Source: Winogradskyella sp. PC-19 (lineage in GTDB: Bacteria > Bacteroidota > Bacteroidia > Flavobacteriales > Flavobacteriaceae). From it: a DNA stretch of 64,000 nucleotides. Below the pieces are notes generated by a model, which did no database searches, was not told the origin of the DNA, and worked only from the letters and a program-made list of their open reading frames with translations. The DNA is taken from contig NZ_CP019332.1 of NCBI RefSeq assembly GCF_002163855.1, forward strand, positions 347,213 through 411,212, given 5' to 3'. Position numbers and translations under genes: made by a program. Of this stretch, positions 18,359 to 27,316 are shown one piece after another. The stretch's first letter is position 1. Every line of letters begins with the position of its first letter.

Positions 18359-18892
18359 TTAATCGTCATTTAGTTTCCCGTAATAAATCAAATCTACTAA
18401 TTCGCCAGAGGTTGTTTTATAATCACAGCGGATTGTGCCTTCAATCTTAAAACCTGCTTTTTCTGCAATTTTTCGAGCAGAATAGTTTTCTGAATGTGTT
18501 CTTAAAAATAGTTTTCTAAAGCCATAAGTTTCAAAACAATAATCACAGAATAGTATAAAGGCTTTTGTTGAAATTCCTTTATTAGCATAGTCTTTATCAA
18601 TGTAAAGTCCCATTTCAGTTTTCGGGATTTTCCAATCTATATTCTTTAAATCAAGAAATCCAACTATAGTATTGGTTTTGGTATCTTCTATGATATAAGG
18701 AAAATATTTTTTTCTATTTGTTCTATCTACCATTTCGGCTAAAAACACTTTTGTATCTTCAAATGATTTTGTCTTAGATGTAGTACCAGTAAAAAAGTCT
18801 TCTAGGCGCTTTTTATTTTTAGTTACCATTGCATAATATGCATTGATATCAGAGTTTTTTAGTAAACGAATATTATAATTTTCAAACTGCAT
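18359..18892 (-). CDS. GNAT N-acetyltransferase (RimJ/RimL-like)
   Basis: 177-residue acetyl-CoA-dependent acetyltransferase. The acetyl-CoA binding region MGLYIDKDYANKGISTKAF and the following LRTHSENYSARKIAEKAGFKIEGTIR are typical of RimJ/RimL enzymes that acetylate protein N-termini or small amines. Only 5 bases separate it from the end of the broken gene upstream, suggesting they once shared a transcript. Confidence 0.85.
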   Translation of the reverse strand: MQFENYNIRLLKNSDINAYYAMVTKNKKRLEDFFTGTTSKTKSFEDTKVFLAEMVDRTNRKKYFPYIIEDTKTNTIVGFLDLKNIDWKIPKTEMGLYIDKDYANKGISTKAFILFCDYCFETYGFRKLFLRTHSENYSARKIAEKAGFKIEGTIRCDYKTTSGELVDLIYYGKLNDD

Positions 18893-18897
18893 TTTAC

Positions 18898-20189
18898 CTA
18901 TTTCAGCTTGTAAAATAAAAGTCTACTCTGTTTATTCATAGGTAAAAGTAAAAGCTCTTTTTCTTTGATGTAAGCAATGTCTCCAACACTTTGACCAACT
19001 GTCAAAATCTTCTCAGTATTACCTTTTGAATCTATTAAATGAATGTTTCCACTTCTCCAATCTGAGATTATCATTCTATCATCGTCATAAGGTCTAATAC
19101 CGTCTAAGTTGCCAATTATAGTAGAAATAGAGTCTATTTTTTTTGTTATCATATCAATTTTTGAAATACGACCACCTTCTGGTGCGGAACCCCAAGATGC
19201 AACATACATTATATTTTCCTTAACTAATAACCCATTTGGATTATCTAATGCAGCATCAGCAAGCTATAGTGAAAAATTTCCATCAGTATCTAATTTATAT
19301 ATTTCTGAGGTTCTTGTGTCTGACATATATACGTTACCAGAATTATCAATAGCAACATCGTTTAGAAAAGCAATGCTAGGTAGTGTGTGTTTTTTAAGTG
19401 TTTTTCCAGATTTTAAATCGGCTTCAATAAGTTCGGTAACGTCAGAAACATAAAGTTTGTCTTTAGTAATGGCGATACCTTTTGGGTCATTAAGATTGGC
19501 TACAAAAGTTTTGTTTACGATTTTTCCATCTGTACTTATGGTAGCTACCGAACCATCGCCATCTTGACGGTTACCAATTAAAGAAGCGTAAATAATATCA
19601 TTTTCAGAATCGTAAACAGACGACTCACAATGTGTTAACTCTAAAGTTTCTAATATAAATGTTGGTACATGACTTTCAGTGTTTTCAATAACTTTTTTAA
19701 GATTAGCTAAGTTTGTTTCCTCTTGTTCTTTGATAGAACTACTCATTAAAGCCATTAATGATTTAGAAACCATGCCATTTCCTTTTGCAATGGTCATAGA
19801 ACTTACCTTTGTTTTTCCATTAAGGTCTTCCATTTTTAATTTATAATCCATATCCATAAAATCCGAAGTAAACGTCATGGATATAGATTCGTTGGGTATA
19901 ATCTCGGTAATAGTTTCTCTTATAACCATTTCTTCACCTTCTGTTATAAAATAAACGTCTGATACTGCACCTACAGTCTCAGGTGTTCCACTAATATGCT
20001 CAACTTTTTGAAAACCCATTAACCAGTCTGACATTTTACTTTCGTCTTGTGTAACGGCCCAAGATTGAGCTAAAGGCTTATCTACTAGAACTTCACAGTC
20101 ATATGAAACTTCTGATTTAATAATTCCAAGGAAAAAAAAACTATAGCTAAAACAGCTATAATTCCTAATATATACTTTAGGTATTTCAT
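18898..20189 (-). pseudogene. Broken gene: SRPBCC domain fused to an SMP-30/gluconolactonase-like propeller
   Basis: The original start appears to be ATG 20189, encoding MKYLKYILGIIAVLAIVF, a membrane anchor. A run of nine T (plus-strand A 20132-20140) then shifts the frame, which stops at 20085-20087. Ten T would restore the frame into GIIKSEVSYDCEVLVDKPLA and the long downstream frame. Residues about 25-190 look like an SRPBCC (polyketide-cyclase-like) domain; the rest is a six-bladed SMP-30-type propeller (SLIGNRQDGDGSV, LNDPKGIAITKDKLYVSD). A second lesion, an in-frame TAG at 19264-19266, cuts the propeller before LADAALDNPNGLLV, and the frame then continues to 18898. The repaired protein would have about 430 codons. 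Two independent lesions suggest a real pseudogene; sequencing error is less likely but possible. Confidence 0.8.
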
Positions 20190-20250
20190 GATATTGAAGT
20201 TTTAGATTTATACACTAAAGATAATGAAATCTAGTTTGTTGTATTATCAA

Positions 20251-21477
20251 CTATTTATTGATTACATAAGCTCTTTCTACAGGCCAGGTATCTTCATAGC
20301 CATCTTTCCATTTTTGAGAAGAAATTTCCTCATCAGTTGCCAAGCAAGCATCTAAATGTGATTTAATCAATGCCTCATCCATATCTTGTGCAATAAAGAC
20401 AATTTCATTTTTTCGGTCGCCGAATATGGTGTCCCAATCACTTTCGATATGTGCCTGATTTTCGACAAAAGGCATTTGTTCAATACGTTTTTCAAAAGGC
20501 ATGCTGCTCCACCAAACACCAGCGCTATCAGCTTTAAGTGAGCCACCAGCTTGTCCCCAAACTAGCGCTTGTTCCGGTCGTGACGCTAACCAAAATAGAC
20601 CTTTACTACGTATGATATTGCTCGGGAATTGATACTGCACATATTTCCAAAAACGTTTTGGGTCAAATGGTTTTTTTGTTCGATATACAAATGACGAAAT
20701 GCCGTACTCTTCAGTTTCAGGTGTATGTTCGTCTTTTTTTAATTCCTCTATCCAACCCGCACTTTGTTCTGCTTCTTCAAAGTCAAATAGGCCAGTATTT
20801 AAAATTTCTTTAGGCTCTATTTTACTAAAACTAGATTCGAGGATACGAGCAGAAGGATTTAGCTTCGTAATGATTTTTTTAAGGACACCTAAATGCTCCT
20901 CAGTCACTAAATCCGTTTTATTGAGTATAATGACATTTGCAAATTCAATTTGGTCGGTTAATAAGTCTACAATTGTGCGATAATCATTTTCTATATCTGA
21001 TAAATCTCTATCTATTAGCAATTCTGGACTTCCAAAATCATTGAAAAAATTAAAGGCATCCACAACGGTAACCATAGTATCTACGTAACTAAATCGTGAT
21101 AAATCGATACCATTTTCTTCATCAACGAAAGAAAAGGTTTGTGCCACTGGAACAGGTTCGCTGATTCCAGTACTTTCAATGAGTAAATAATCGAAACGAT
21201 TTTCTTTCGCCAAGCGTTCTACCTCAATCATTAAATCTTCACGAAGTGTACAACAGATGCAGCCGTTACTCATTTCGACTAGTGTCTCTTCAGTTCGCGA
21301 TAGTACATTTTTGTTATTTACAAAATTAGCATCTACATTTACTTCGCTCATATCATTAACAATAACAGCTACTTTTAAGCCTTCTTTATTGTTTAAAATA
21401 TGATTGAGCAACGTGGTTTTACCAGCACCTAAAAAGCCACTAAGAACCGTAACAGGTAGTTTATTTATGTTATTCAT
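20251..21477 (-). CDS. COG0523 (CobW/ZigA-like) GTPase, probable zinc metallochaperone
   Basis: 408-residue G3E-family GTPase. Walker [10 protein letters not shown] is at residues 14-22, the metal-binding CxCC motif (Cys73, Cys75, Cys76) is in [11 protein letters not shown], and the G4-like NKTD is in [10 protein letters not shown] CobW C-terminal domain begins around [23 protein letters not shown]0523 proteins of this type move zinc to client enzymes under zinc limitation. Its neighbours MerC, a Fur-family regulator and ZIP support a zinc role here (inference). The MerC gene lies 5 bases upstream, so the two form one operon. Confidence 0.88.
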   Translation of the reverse strand: MNNINKLPVTVLSGFLGAGKTTLLNHILNNKEGLKVAVIVNDMSEVNVDANFVNNKNVLSRTEETLVEMSNGCICCTLREDLMIEVERLAKENRFDYLLIESTGISEPVPVAQTFSFVDEENGIDLSRFSYVDTMVTVVDAFNFFNDFGSPELLIDRDLSDIENDYRTIVDLLTDQIEFANVIILNKTDLVTEEHLGVLKKIITKLNPSARILESSFSKIEPKEILNTGLFDFEEAEQSAGWIEELKKDEHTPETEEYGISSFVYRTKKPFDPKRFWKYVQYQFPSNIIRSKGLFWLASRPEQALVWGQAGGSLKADSAGVWWSSMPFEKRIEQMPFVENQAHIESDWDTIFGDRKNEIVFIAQDMDEALIKSHLDACLATDEEISSQKWKDGYEDTWPVERAYVINK

Positions 21478-21482
21478 TAGTG

Positions 21483-21842
21483 TTATTGGTTGGTATTAGA
21501 TTTTATACTATAAAGATGTCCAATAATGATACTTACAGATGACAAATACATTGTGTACTGAAAAATTTGGGCACGCTCTTCTAATATTATAGAAATAACA
21601 AAGCCAGCAAAAGCTATCCACAATAGGACACTCACTCCCTTATAAAAATTCCTTTTGGTTGTCTTGTAAATAGAAACAAAAGCTATTAATATAAAAAGGA
21701 TAGCAATTACTGGGTTGTTTAGAAAACTAATTCCCATGGTTAGTAAAGTAGGTACAGCTAGGCAATGAATCATGCAAAGAATAGCACTAACTATTCCTAA
21801 TTTGTCTGCCCAATAAATTTTATTTGTCTGAATCATAGTCAT
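21483..21842 (-). CDS. MerC-domain membrane protein
   Basis: 119 residues with four hydrophobic segments. The MerC signature [17 protein letters not shown] includes Cys23, His26 and Cys27 in the first helix. MerC carries mercuric ion in mer operons, but there is no merA or merR here, and MerC-like proteins next to COG0523 GTPases more likely handle zinc. The frame is open to TTG 21884 inside the operator; ATG 21842 is preferred because it lies downstream of the promoter. Confidence 0.85.
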   Translation of the reverse strand: MTMIQTNKIYWADKLGIVSAILCMIHCLAVPTLLTMGISFLNNPVIAILFILIAFVSIYKTTKRNFYKGVSVLLWIAFAGFVISIILEERAQIFQYTMYLSSVSIIIGHLYSIKSNTNQ

Positions 21843-21868
21843 ATTTTTTTCTAGAACAGTTTTATTAA

Positions 21869-21883
21869 TGCAACTGAGTTGCA
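21869..21883. promoter_or_regulatory. Fur/Zur-type operator, perfect 7-1-7 palindrome
   Basis: TGCAACTGAGTTGCA is a perfect 7-1-7 inverted repeat, the architecture of Fur-family boxes. It overlaps the end of the minus-strand -7 element (21889 to 21882) of the merC-GTPase operon and covers its predicted transcription start, as expected for repression. A degenerate second copy is at 21906-21920. Confidence 0.75.
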
Positions 21884-21889
21884 AAAATA
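21882..21889 (-). promoter_or_regulatory. -7 element of the merC-COG0523 operon
   Basis: TATTTTTG on the minus strand matches TAnnTTTG, about 40 bases before merC, and is overlapped by the operator. No TTG at the right distance is seen. Confidence 0.55.
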
Positions 21890-21899
21890 ATCTTTTAAT

Positions 21900-21930
21900 T
21901 TGTAATTGCTACTATGTTGCTTTAAATTTG
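21900..21930 (+). promoter_or_regulatory. Promoter of the Fur-family regulator gene with a second operator-like site
   Basis: TTG at 21900-21902, a 20-base spacer and TAAATTTG at 21923-21930 match the consensus. Transcription would begin at or within a few bases of the ATG at 21936, so the mRNA is nearly leaderless. TTGCTACTATGTTGC (21906-21920), a degenerate copy of the neighbouring palindrome, fills the spacer and suggests autoregulation. Confidence 0.65.
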
Positions 21931-21935
21931 TATTT

Positions 21936-22316
21936 ATGGGAATCATCAGAAAAACAAAAGCTGTAAATACAGTACTAAATATCTTTGAAGAAAAGAACGA
22001 AGCTAAATCTGTTGTTAGTTTAATTGAACTTGTAAAAGGAGAAATGAATAAAACTACAGTATATCGTATTTTAGATAGACTAGAGCAAGATGGAATTATT
22101 CATTCTTTTAACGGTAAAGATGGTCTAAAATGGTACGCTAAATGCCATGGATGTTCTTCGCATAGTCATTCTGATACACATCCACATTTTCAGTGTACAG
22201 AATGTGATAAGGTTGAGTGTTTATCTCTAGAAGTTAAAATCCCAACTTTGAAAAATCATAAAGTAGAGACTACGGATATCCTTTTAAGGGGTCAATGTGA
22301 ATCTTGTTCTGCCTAA
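21936..22316 (+). CDS. Fur-family metalloregulator, probably Zur-like
   Basis: 126-residue Fur-family repressor. The winged helix includes MNKTTVYRILDRLEQDGIIH (residues 37-56). Structural zinc cysteines are Cys87/Cys90 (CTEC) and Cys121/Cys124 (CESC); extra potential ligands occur in KCHGCSSHSHSDTHPHFQC. The upstream TTG 21906 would add ten unlikely residues, so ATG 21936, right behind the promoter, is chosen. Its neighbours (COG0523, MerC, ZIP) favour zinc as effector over iron, but the sequence alone does not prove it. Confidence 0.85.
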   Translation: MGIIRKTKAVNTVLNIFEEKNEAKSVVSLIELVKGEMNKTTVYRILDRLEQDGIIHSFNGKDGLKWYAKCHGCSSHSHSDTHPHFQCTECDKVECLSLEVKIPTLKNHKVETTDILLRGQCESCSA

Positions 22317-22328
22317 AAATATCTAAGA

Positions 22329-22757
22329 TTAAGATTTAATAATATCTTTATATTCCTCAAAAAAGTCTTCAAACTTTGGCATTGTTTTAGCGAAGAATGC
22401 CATAACAACTTGCCAAGAGTTTTTATTATGAATTGAAACTTTTTCCTCTAAAGGCACATAAATCCTTGAGATTTCTTTACCATTTTCTAGATAATATTCT
22501 TCCTCGTAAATGGAGTCTGGTAAAAATTCTGATTGCAAAATATTTTTTAGAGCTTCTAGTTTTTCCCAGCAATTAATTCGATTTTCTAAATCGTCTTCTA
22601 AATCTAATGATACAAAAGCCTTTTTGGTGTCAAAATAGAATTTAAAAGACAGCCCTTTAATTTTAGTGTTGTATAATAACCATTTTCTTGGGAAAGACTT
22701 TCCAAAGCTTATCCAAAAGTCTTCTCGTAGTTTTCGGCTTTCTTCTTTGCTAAACAT
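22329..22757 (-). CDS. DUF4268 domain protein
   Basis: 142 residues, soluble, alpha/beta. The pattern FSKEESRKLREDFWISFGKSFPRKWLLYNT, then FKFYFDTKKAFVSLDLE, is typical of DUF4268, a domain found alone in Bacteroidota and elsewhere attached to restriction-like endonucleases. The function is unknown. Its start directly abuts the ZIP stop, so it is the last gene of the methyltransferase-ZIP-DUF4268 operon. Confidence 0.78.
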   Translation of the reverse strand: MFSKEESRKLREDFWISFGKSFPRKWLLYNTKIKGLSFKFYFDTKKAFVSLDLEDDLENRINCWEKLEALKNILQSEFLPDSIYEEEYYLENGKEISRIYVPLEEKVSIHNKNSWQVVMAFFAKTMPKFEDFFEEYKDIIKS

Positions 22758-23432
22758 CTAAACAAAATATGCTATCAAAATACCTAAGCAAATTGCTAAA
22801 AGTTTTGAAAGATTAAATTTATGACCTTCGCTACTTTCAAAAAGTATAGTTGTAGAAATATGAAGAAATATACCAATAACTATAGCATTAACACTAGTGA
22901 GATAGACTGGTGCTATTGATGTGGTGTTAGAAATAAGTGTGCCAAATGGTGTCATAGAAGCAAAAATTAGCATAAAACTTATTGCTTTTCCAATGGTATA
23001 GTTTGACTGTAATAAAAAAGAAGTTAATAGAGCAGCGATTGGGATTTTATGAATAAATACGCCATAAACCATATCGTTATGATGGTTAATAGGGAAACCT
23101 TCTAAAAAACTATGAATACAGAGACTTATAAATAATAGCCATGGAAATTTAGAATCTTCTTTATTAATGTGTACATGACCATGCTCAGCGCCTTTTGAGA
23201 AAAACTCTAAAATTATTTGAAGAAGAATACCACACATAATAAGTAAACCTGTTCGTTTAGATTCTAAATGCTCGTATACTTCTGGTAATAAATCAAACAG
23301 CGTGAGTGCTAATAAGAAGGCACCACTAAATGATAATAAAAGCTTAGTATAAATAGTTTTTTGCTTCCTAGTTAAGAATGCTATAACGAGACCAATTGCA
23401 ATGGCATATAAAGGAAATAAGTACTTATTCAT
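22758..23432 (-). CDS. ZIP-family divalent metal transporter
   Basis: 224 residues with eight hydrophobic segments. The metal-site helices are recognisable: SLCIHSFLEGFPI (helix 4, His and Glu ligands) and HKIPIAALLTSFLL (helix 5, HK-P-x-A). A histidine-bearing loop, GAEHGHVHINKED, precedes helix 4. Likely imports Zn2+ across the inner membrane. It follows the methyltransferase gene by 8 bases, and no separate metal operator is visible before it. Confidence 0.85.
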   Translation of the reverse strand: MNKYLFPLYAIAIGLVIAFLTRKQKTIYTKLLLSFSGAFLLALTLFDLLPEVYEHLESKRTGLLIMCGILLQIILEFFSKGAEHGHVHINKEDSKFPWLLFISLCIHSFLEGFPINHHNDMVYGVFIHKIPIAALLTSFLLQSNYTIGKAISFMLIFASMTPFGTLISNTTSIAPVYLTSVNAIVIGIFLHISTTILFESSEGHKFNLSKLLAICLGILIAYFV

Positions 23433-23440
23433 GTATTAAT

Positions 23441-24172
23441 TTACTTAAAAATCATAATCAAACGTTCGGATGTTTTTGGATAATACTTACTAAGTTTATA
23501 ATCTCCAAAAACTTCCAATAGATGCACACCTGCTTTTTCAAAAAGTATTTCAAAATCTTTTAAAGTAAAAGCTTTCACACGTTCCTGAAATTTAAAATCT
23601 TCTCCATCAGCTGTAAACGAAATATCTTTAATAATGTACCCGTTTTCGACATGACGCTGTTGTAAAAATAAAATACCATCAACAGTTTTGGTGTCTTCAG
23701 CAACAAGATTATCTATAATAAACTCAGAGTTCATGAAGTCAATAACGCCAAATCCAAATTCATTGAGTTCTTCTTTTATTGATTTTATAGTATATAAATC
23801 ACATTCTTCAGTTTCAAAATACCCAAAACTTGTAAATAAATTAAAAATAGCGTCGAAAGTTTCAGGATATGGTTTTGTCATATCATGGACATTAAACTTT
23901 AGGGTTTCATTTTCAAATTGTTTTGCGTGTAAGATGCTTTGTTCTGACAAATCTATACCAGTAACTTGGTATCCTAGTTTATTTAGATAGATAGAATGTC
24001 GTCCTTTTCCACAGGCCAAATCCAAGATTTTACCATTTTCGGGAAGATTAAGATATTCCGTGAGATTATCCATAAAAGCTTGTGCTTCAGTATAATCACG
24101 GTCTTTATATAAAATATGGTAATAAGGTGTATCAAACCATGAAGCGTACCATTTTTCTGTTGTTTTTGTCAT
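23441..24172 (-). CDS. Class I SAM-dependent methyltransferase
   Basis: 243 residues with a Rossmann-like methyltransferase domain. Motif I is ILDLACGKGRHS (about residues 43-54) and the acidic loop is VTGIDLSEQS. The substrate is unknown. The frame is open to ATG 24223, but the -7 element at 24204-24197 lies inside that extension, so ATG 24172 (MTKTTEKWYASWF, typical of the family) is chosen. It reads away from the RlmL-like methyltransferase gene. Confidence 0.82.
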   Translation of the reverse strand: MTKTTEKWYASWFDTPYYHILYKDRDYTEAQAFMDNLTEYLNLPENGKILDLACGKGRHSIYLNKLGYQVTGIDLSEQSILHAKQFENETLKFNVHDMTKPYPETFDAIFNLFTSFGYFETEECDLYTIKSIKEELNEFGFGVIDFMNSEFIIDNLVAEDTKTVDGILFLQQRHVENGYIIKDISFTADGEDFKFQERVKAFTLKDFEILFEKAGVHLLEVFGDYKLSKYYPKTSERLIMIFK

Positions 24173-24196
24173 AGTAAAATTGGTCTTTCGACTTGG

Positions 24197-24215
24197 CAAA
24201 AATACTGTATTTTTG
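24197..24215. promoter_or_regulatory. Palindromic divergent promoter core
   Basis: CAAAAATACTGTATTTTTG is a perfect 9-1-9 inverted repeat. Each arm contains TATTTTTG (minus 24204 to 24197, plus 24208-24215), a match to the Bacteroidota -7 element, pointing towards the two methyltransferase genes. Predicted starts are near 24190 (minus) and 24222 (plus). Confidence 0.6.
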
Positions 24216-24235
24216 CGTTTCATTGGACGAAAACT

Positions 24236-25396
24236 ATGAATGAAAATTTCAAAATGGTAGCCAAAACTTTATTTGGCTTTGAAGATATATTAGCAAATGA
24301 GCTCAGGAACATGGGTGCGATGGATGTCGAAACAGGCGTCAGAGTCGTCACTTTTGTAGGTGATAAGGGCTTTATGTATAAGGCTAATATGGGTATTAGG
24401 ACTGCTATTAAAATTTTAAAACCTATAAAATCTTTTCGAATAACACGAGAAGAAGATTTATATAAGAATGTAAAAAATATAAAGTGGGAAGATTACTTAA
24501 AGGCTGATGGTTCGTTAGCTGTAGATGCTACTGTGCATAATAGTATATTCACACATTCGCAATACACGGCACTAAAAACTAAAGATGCTATTGTAGACCG
24601 TTTCAGAGAAAATAATGGTACAAGACCAGATGTCGATTTACGTTTTCCTGATTTAAAAATTAATGTGCATATTGACCGCCAGCGTTGCACTATTTCATTA
24701 GATACTTCGGGCGAATCACTGCATCGACGTGGTTATAAAACTGCCACTAATATTGCACCAATAAACGAAGTTTTGGCCGCAGGTTTAATACTAATGAGTG
24801 GTTGGGACGGACAGTCTGATTTTATGGATCCAATGTGTGGTAGTGGTACTATTTTAGCAGAAGCTGCAATGATTGCATGTAATATTCCACCAAATTTGAT
24901 GCGAAAAGAATTTGCTTTTGAACGATGGCAAGACTGGGATGTTGATTTATTTGAGAAGATTGAAGAATCCTTATTGAAGAAAACGCGAGATTTTCATCAT
25001 AAAATTTTTGGTTATGATAAGTCGCCATCCGCAATAGCTAAAGCCAAGGAGAATATAAAGAATGCGCATTTGGATGAGTTTATTCATATCCAGCATGAAG
25101 ATTTCTTTAAAACACAAAAAGCTGGAACGGATAAGTTGCACATGGTTTTTAATCCGCCTTATGGTGAACGTTTAGAGAATTTAAACGTAGAAGAGTTTTA
25201 CGGAAATATAGGTACAACTTTAAAACATGGTTATCCGAATACAAATGCATGGTTAGTAACATCTAACCTTGAAGCTTTAAAGTCTGTTGGCTTACGTCCA
25301 TCTCGAAAAATTAAAGTATTTAATGCCAAACTCGAGGCGCGTTTAGTCAAGTACGAGATGTACGAAGGCAGTAAAAAAGCTAAGAAGAATATTTAA
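24236..25396 (+). CDS. THUMP-domain RNA methyltransferase (RlmL N-terminal type)
   Basis: 386 residues. An N-terminal ferredoxin-like/THUMP region (residues 1-155) is followed by a SAM methyltransferase domain with DPMCGSGTILAEAA near 195-210 and the N2-guanine/adenine catalytic motif NPPYGERL near 303. This matches the part of E. coli RlmL that makes m2G2445 of 23S rRNA; the RlmK part is absent, as usual in Bacteroidota. The predicted transcription start leaves about 14 bases of leader. The convergent lipoprotein gene ends 1 base away. Confidence 0.88.
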   Translation: MNENFKMVAKTLFGFEDILANELRNMGAMDVETGVRVVTFVGDKGFMYKANMGIRTAIKILKPIKSFRITREEDLYKNVKNIKWEDYLKADGSLAVDATVHNSIFTHSQYTALKTKDAIVDRFRENNGTRPDVDLRFPDLKINVHIDRQRCTISLDTSGESLHRRGYKTATNIAPINEVLAAGLILMSGWDGQSDFMDPMCGSGTILAEAAMIACNIPPNLMRKEFAFERWQDWDVDLFEKIEESLLKKTRDFHHKIFGYDKSPSAIAKAKENIKNAHLDEFIHIQHEDFFKTQKAGTDKLHMVFNPPYGERLENLNVEEFYGNIGTTLKHGYPNTNAWLVTSNLEALKSVGLRPSRKIKVFNAKLEARLVKYEMYEGSKKAKKNI

Positions 25397-25397
25397 T

Positions 25398-25952
25398 TTA
25401 TAAAGTTTCTGAATCTTTAATGAGTTTGGGATAAGTAGAATATAATCTACGTACCAACTCTTTTATATAAGGTTTTAAGTTTTTCTTCGATTTACTTAAA
25501 TCACAATCTGTTGATGCTTGCCAAATGATAGTGTTTGTGTTAAAATCTGCAACGTATAATATTAAGCTTTCTTGATTGTACGTTTCCTCAGTAATTTTGC
25601 ATTCTTTCCAGTAGCTAAATTCTTCAGAATAAAAGCAATCTTTAAAACTTACGGTTTCTTTTTTTACCACTATTCTAAATCCAGCTTGTAGTTCAGGATC
25701 AAAAATATTTGTTTGGTGATTTCTCATTTCCATTTGTTCTGAAACTTCACGAGCTATAAGAGATCGATTAAACTCGTTATCTATTTTAGGGTGTGAAGTT
25801 TTTTCAGGAAAAATATCTTCATTACAGAGTACGAATGTTGAATATTTCTCGAAATCGACATTCATATTATAATCATATACGATGTCATAATTGGCTGCAC
25901 ATCCTGTTAGTAGGAGTACGAATAAACTGAAAATTGGAACTATTGATTTCAT
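25398..25952 (-). CDS. DUF4136 lipoprotein
   Basis: 184 residues. A lipoprotein signal peptide ends in the lipobox LLTGC (Cys at about 18), followed by a DUF4136 domain (YDIVYDYNMNVDFEKYSTFVL, then REVSEQMEMRNHQ). Probably anchored on the periplasmic face of a membrane; function unknown. ATG 25952 is used rather than the open TTG at 26000, because the signal peptide starts there. Confidence 0.8.
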   Translation of the reverse strand: MKSIVPIFSLFVLLLTGCAANYDIVYDYNMNVDFEKYSTFVLCNEDIFPEKTSHPKIDNEFNRSLIAREVSEQMEMRNHQTNIFDPELQAGFRIVVKKETVSFKDCFYSEEFSYWKECKITEETYNQESLILYVADFNTNTIIWQASTDCDLSKSKKNLKPYIKELVRRLYSTYPKLIKDSETL

Positions 25953-26020
25953 GATATTGTGATTAATGATATCACTAAATATCTTAAATATAATAGCCAA
26001 TTACTATGATATATATCAGC

Positions 26021-27316
26021 TTAACGATTTAATAAAAAGCGTTTTAAATCTGAGTAGCTTGAGGCTTTTATTGCTTTTTTCTTTTTGTCTATGACAGCTT
26101 TAATTTGTTCAGGTAATTCTACTTTAGTTCTTATAACATCTTCTACAACGTCTAAAAATTTTGTAGGATGAGCAGTTTCAAGAAAAACAACGTGGTCGTT
26201 GGGATGCTTTTCGATATGTTTTAAAGCACCTAAATATCCGACAGCTCCATGTGGATCTGCAACATAATTGTATTTAGTATATATTTCTAATAATGCTGCT
26301 CTTGTTTCTGTGTCTGTAAAACTATAAGATGACAGATTTTTTTTGAGATTTTCAAAATTACGATTGTGCAATTCTTCAATTCTAATAAAGTTACTAGGGT
26401 TACCAACATCCATAGCGTTACTTATTGTTTGCACAGATGCTTTTGGATTATAAGTTTGGGTACGGAGATAGTTTGTAACAACATTATTAGCGTTATTTGA
26501 AGCTATAAAGTGTTTGATTGGTAAACCTAATTTTTGAGCAACCATACCTGCACAAATATTTCCAAAATTACCGCTAGGTACCGAAAAGACAAGTTTTTTG
26601 CTTTTGTGTTTTAATTGTTTGTAGGCATAAAAGAAGTAGAGTAGTTGTGGTAACCAACGCGCAACATTTATTGAGTTAGCTGATGTTAGTTGCATTTTAC
26701 TAGTTAATTCTTCATCTACAAATGCTTGCTTTACCATGTCTTGACAATCGTCAAATACACCATCGACTTCTAAAGCCGTGATGTTTTGCCCAAGTGTTGT
26801 CAATTGTTTTTCTTGAATATCACTTACTTTTCCGCTAGGATATAGTATTACGACATCAACGCCTTTTACACCCAAAAAACCATTGGCCACAGCACCGCCA
26901 GTATCACCAGATGTTGCAACTAAAACTGTTACATTTCTTGAATTATTTTTATTAAAATGGCCTAAGCAACGTGCCATAAAACGTCCTCCAACATCTTTAA
27001 ATGCCATAGTTGGCCCATGAAAGAGCTCTAAAGTAGATATGCTTTCATTGAATTCTATAATTGGAAAATCAAAACATAAAGTGTCTTCAATTATTGTTTT
27101 TAGATCTGGGCCTTCAATTTCGTCTCCAATAAATTGTTTTAAGGTTTCTAAAGCAGTTTCTGTGTTTGATTTATCATCAATAGTTTCAAAAAAAGAATTT
27201 GGTAATGGCGAAATTTTTTCAGGAAAGTATAAGCCTTTATCAGGCGCTAATCCACGAACTACAGCATCTTCAAAAGTTGTATTTGGTGCTTTTCTATTTA
27301 GGCTATAATATTTCAT
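26021..27316 (-). CDS. thrC: Threonine synthase
   Basis: 431-residue PLP enzyme converting O-phosphohomoserine to threonine. The PLP lysine is Lys107 in GPTMAFKDVGGRFMAR, and the phosphate-binding loop is VATSGDTGGAVANGF. The N-terminal YYSLNRKAPNTTFEDAVVRGLAPDKGLYFP is typical of the long (E. coli ThrC-like) class. It is the last gene of thrABC, overlapping thrB by four bases (ATGA). Confidence 0.95.
   Translation of the reverse strand: MKYYSLNRKAPNTTFEDAVVRGLAPDKGLYFPEKISPLPNSFFETIDDKSNTETALETLKQFIGDEIEGPDLKTIIEDTLCFDFPIIEFNESISTLELFHGPTMAFKDVGGRFMARCLGHFNKNNSRNVTVLVATSGDTGGAVANGFLGVKGVDVVILYPSGKVSDIQEKQLTTLGQNITALEVDGVFDDCQDMVKQAFVDEELTSKMQLTSANSINVARWLPQLLYFFYAYKQLKHKSKKLVFSVPSGNFGNICAGMVAQKLGLPIKHFIASNNANNVVTNYLRTQTYNPKASVQTISNAMDVGNPSNFIRIEELHNRNFENLKKNLSSYSFTDTETRAALLEIYTKYNYVADPHGAVGYLGALKHIEKHPNDHVVFLETAHPTKFLDVVEDVIRTKVELPEQIKAVIDKKKKAIKASSYSDLKRFLLNR

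Noticed and set aside
20132-20140. Nine-base T-tract as a phase-variation switch
   Set aside because: A second, unrelated stop codon in the same gene means that slippage alone could not restore the product.
21483-21842. Mercury-resistance operon because of the MerC domain
   Set aside because: No merA, merR, merT or merP is present; the context is a COG0523 GTPase, a Fur-type operator and a ZIP transporter.
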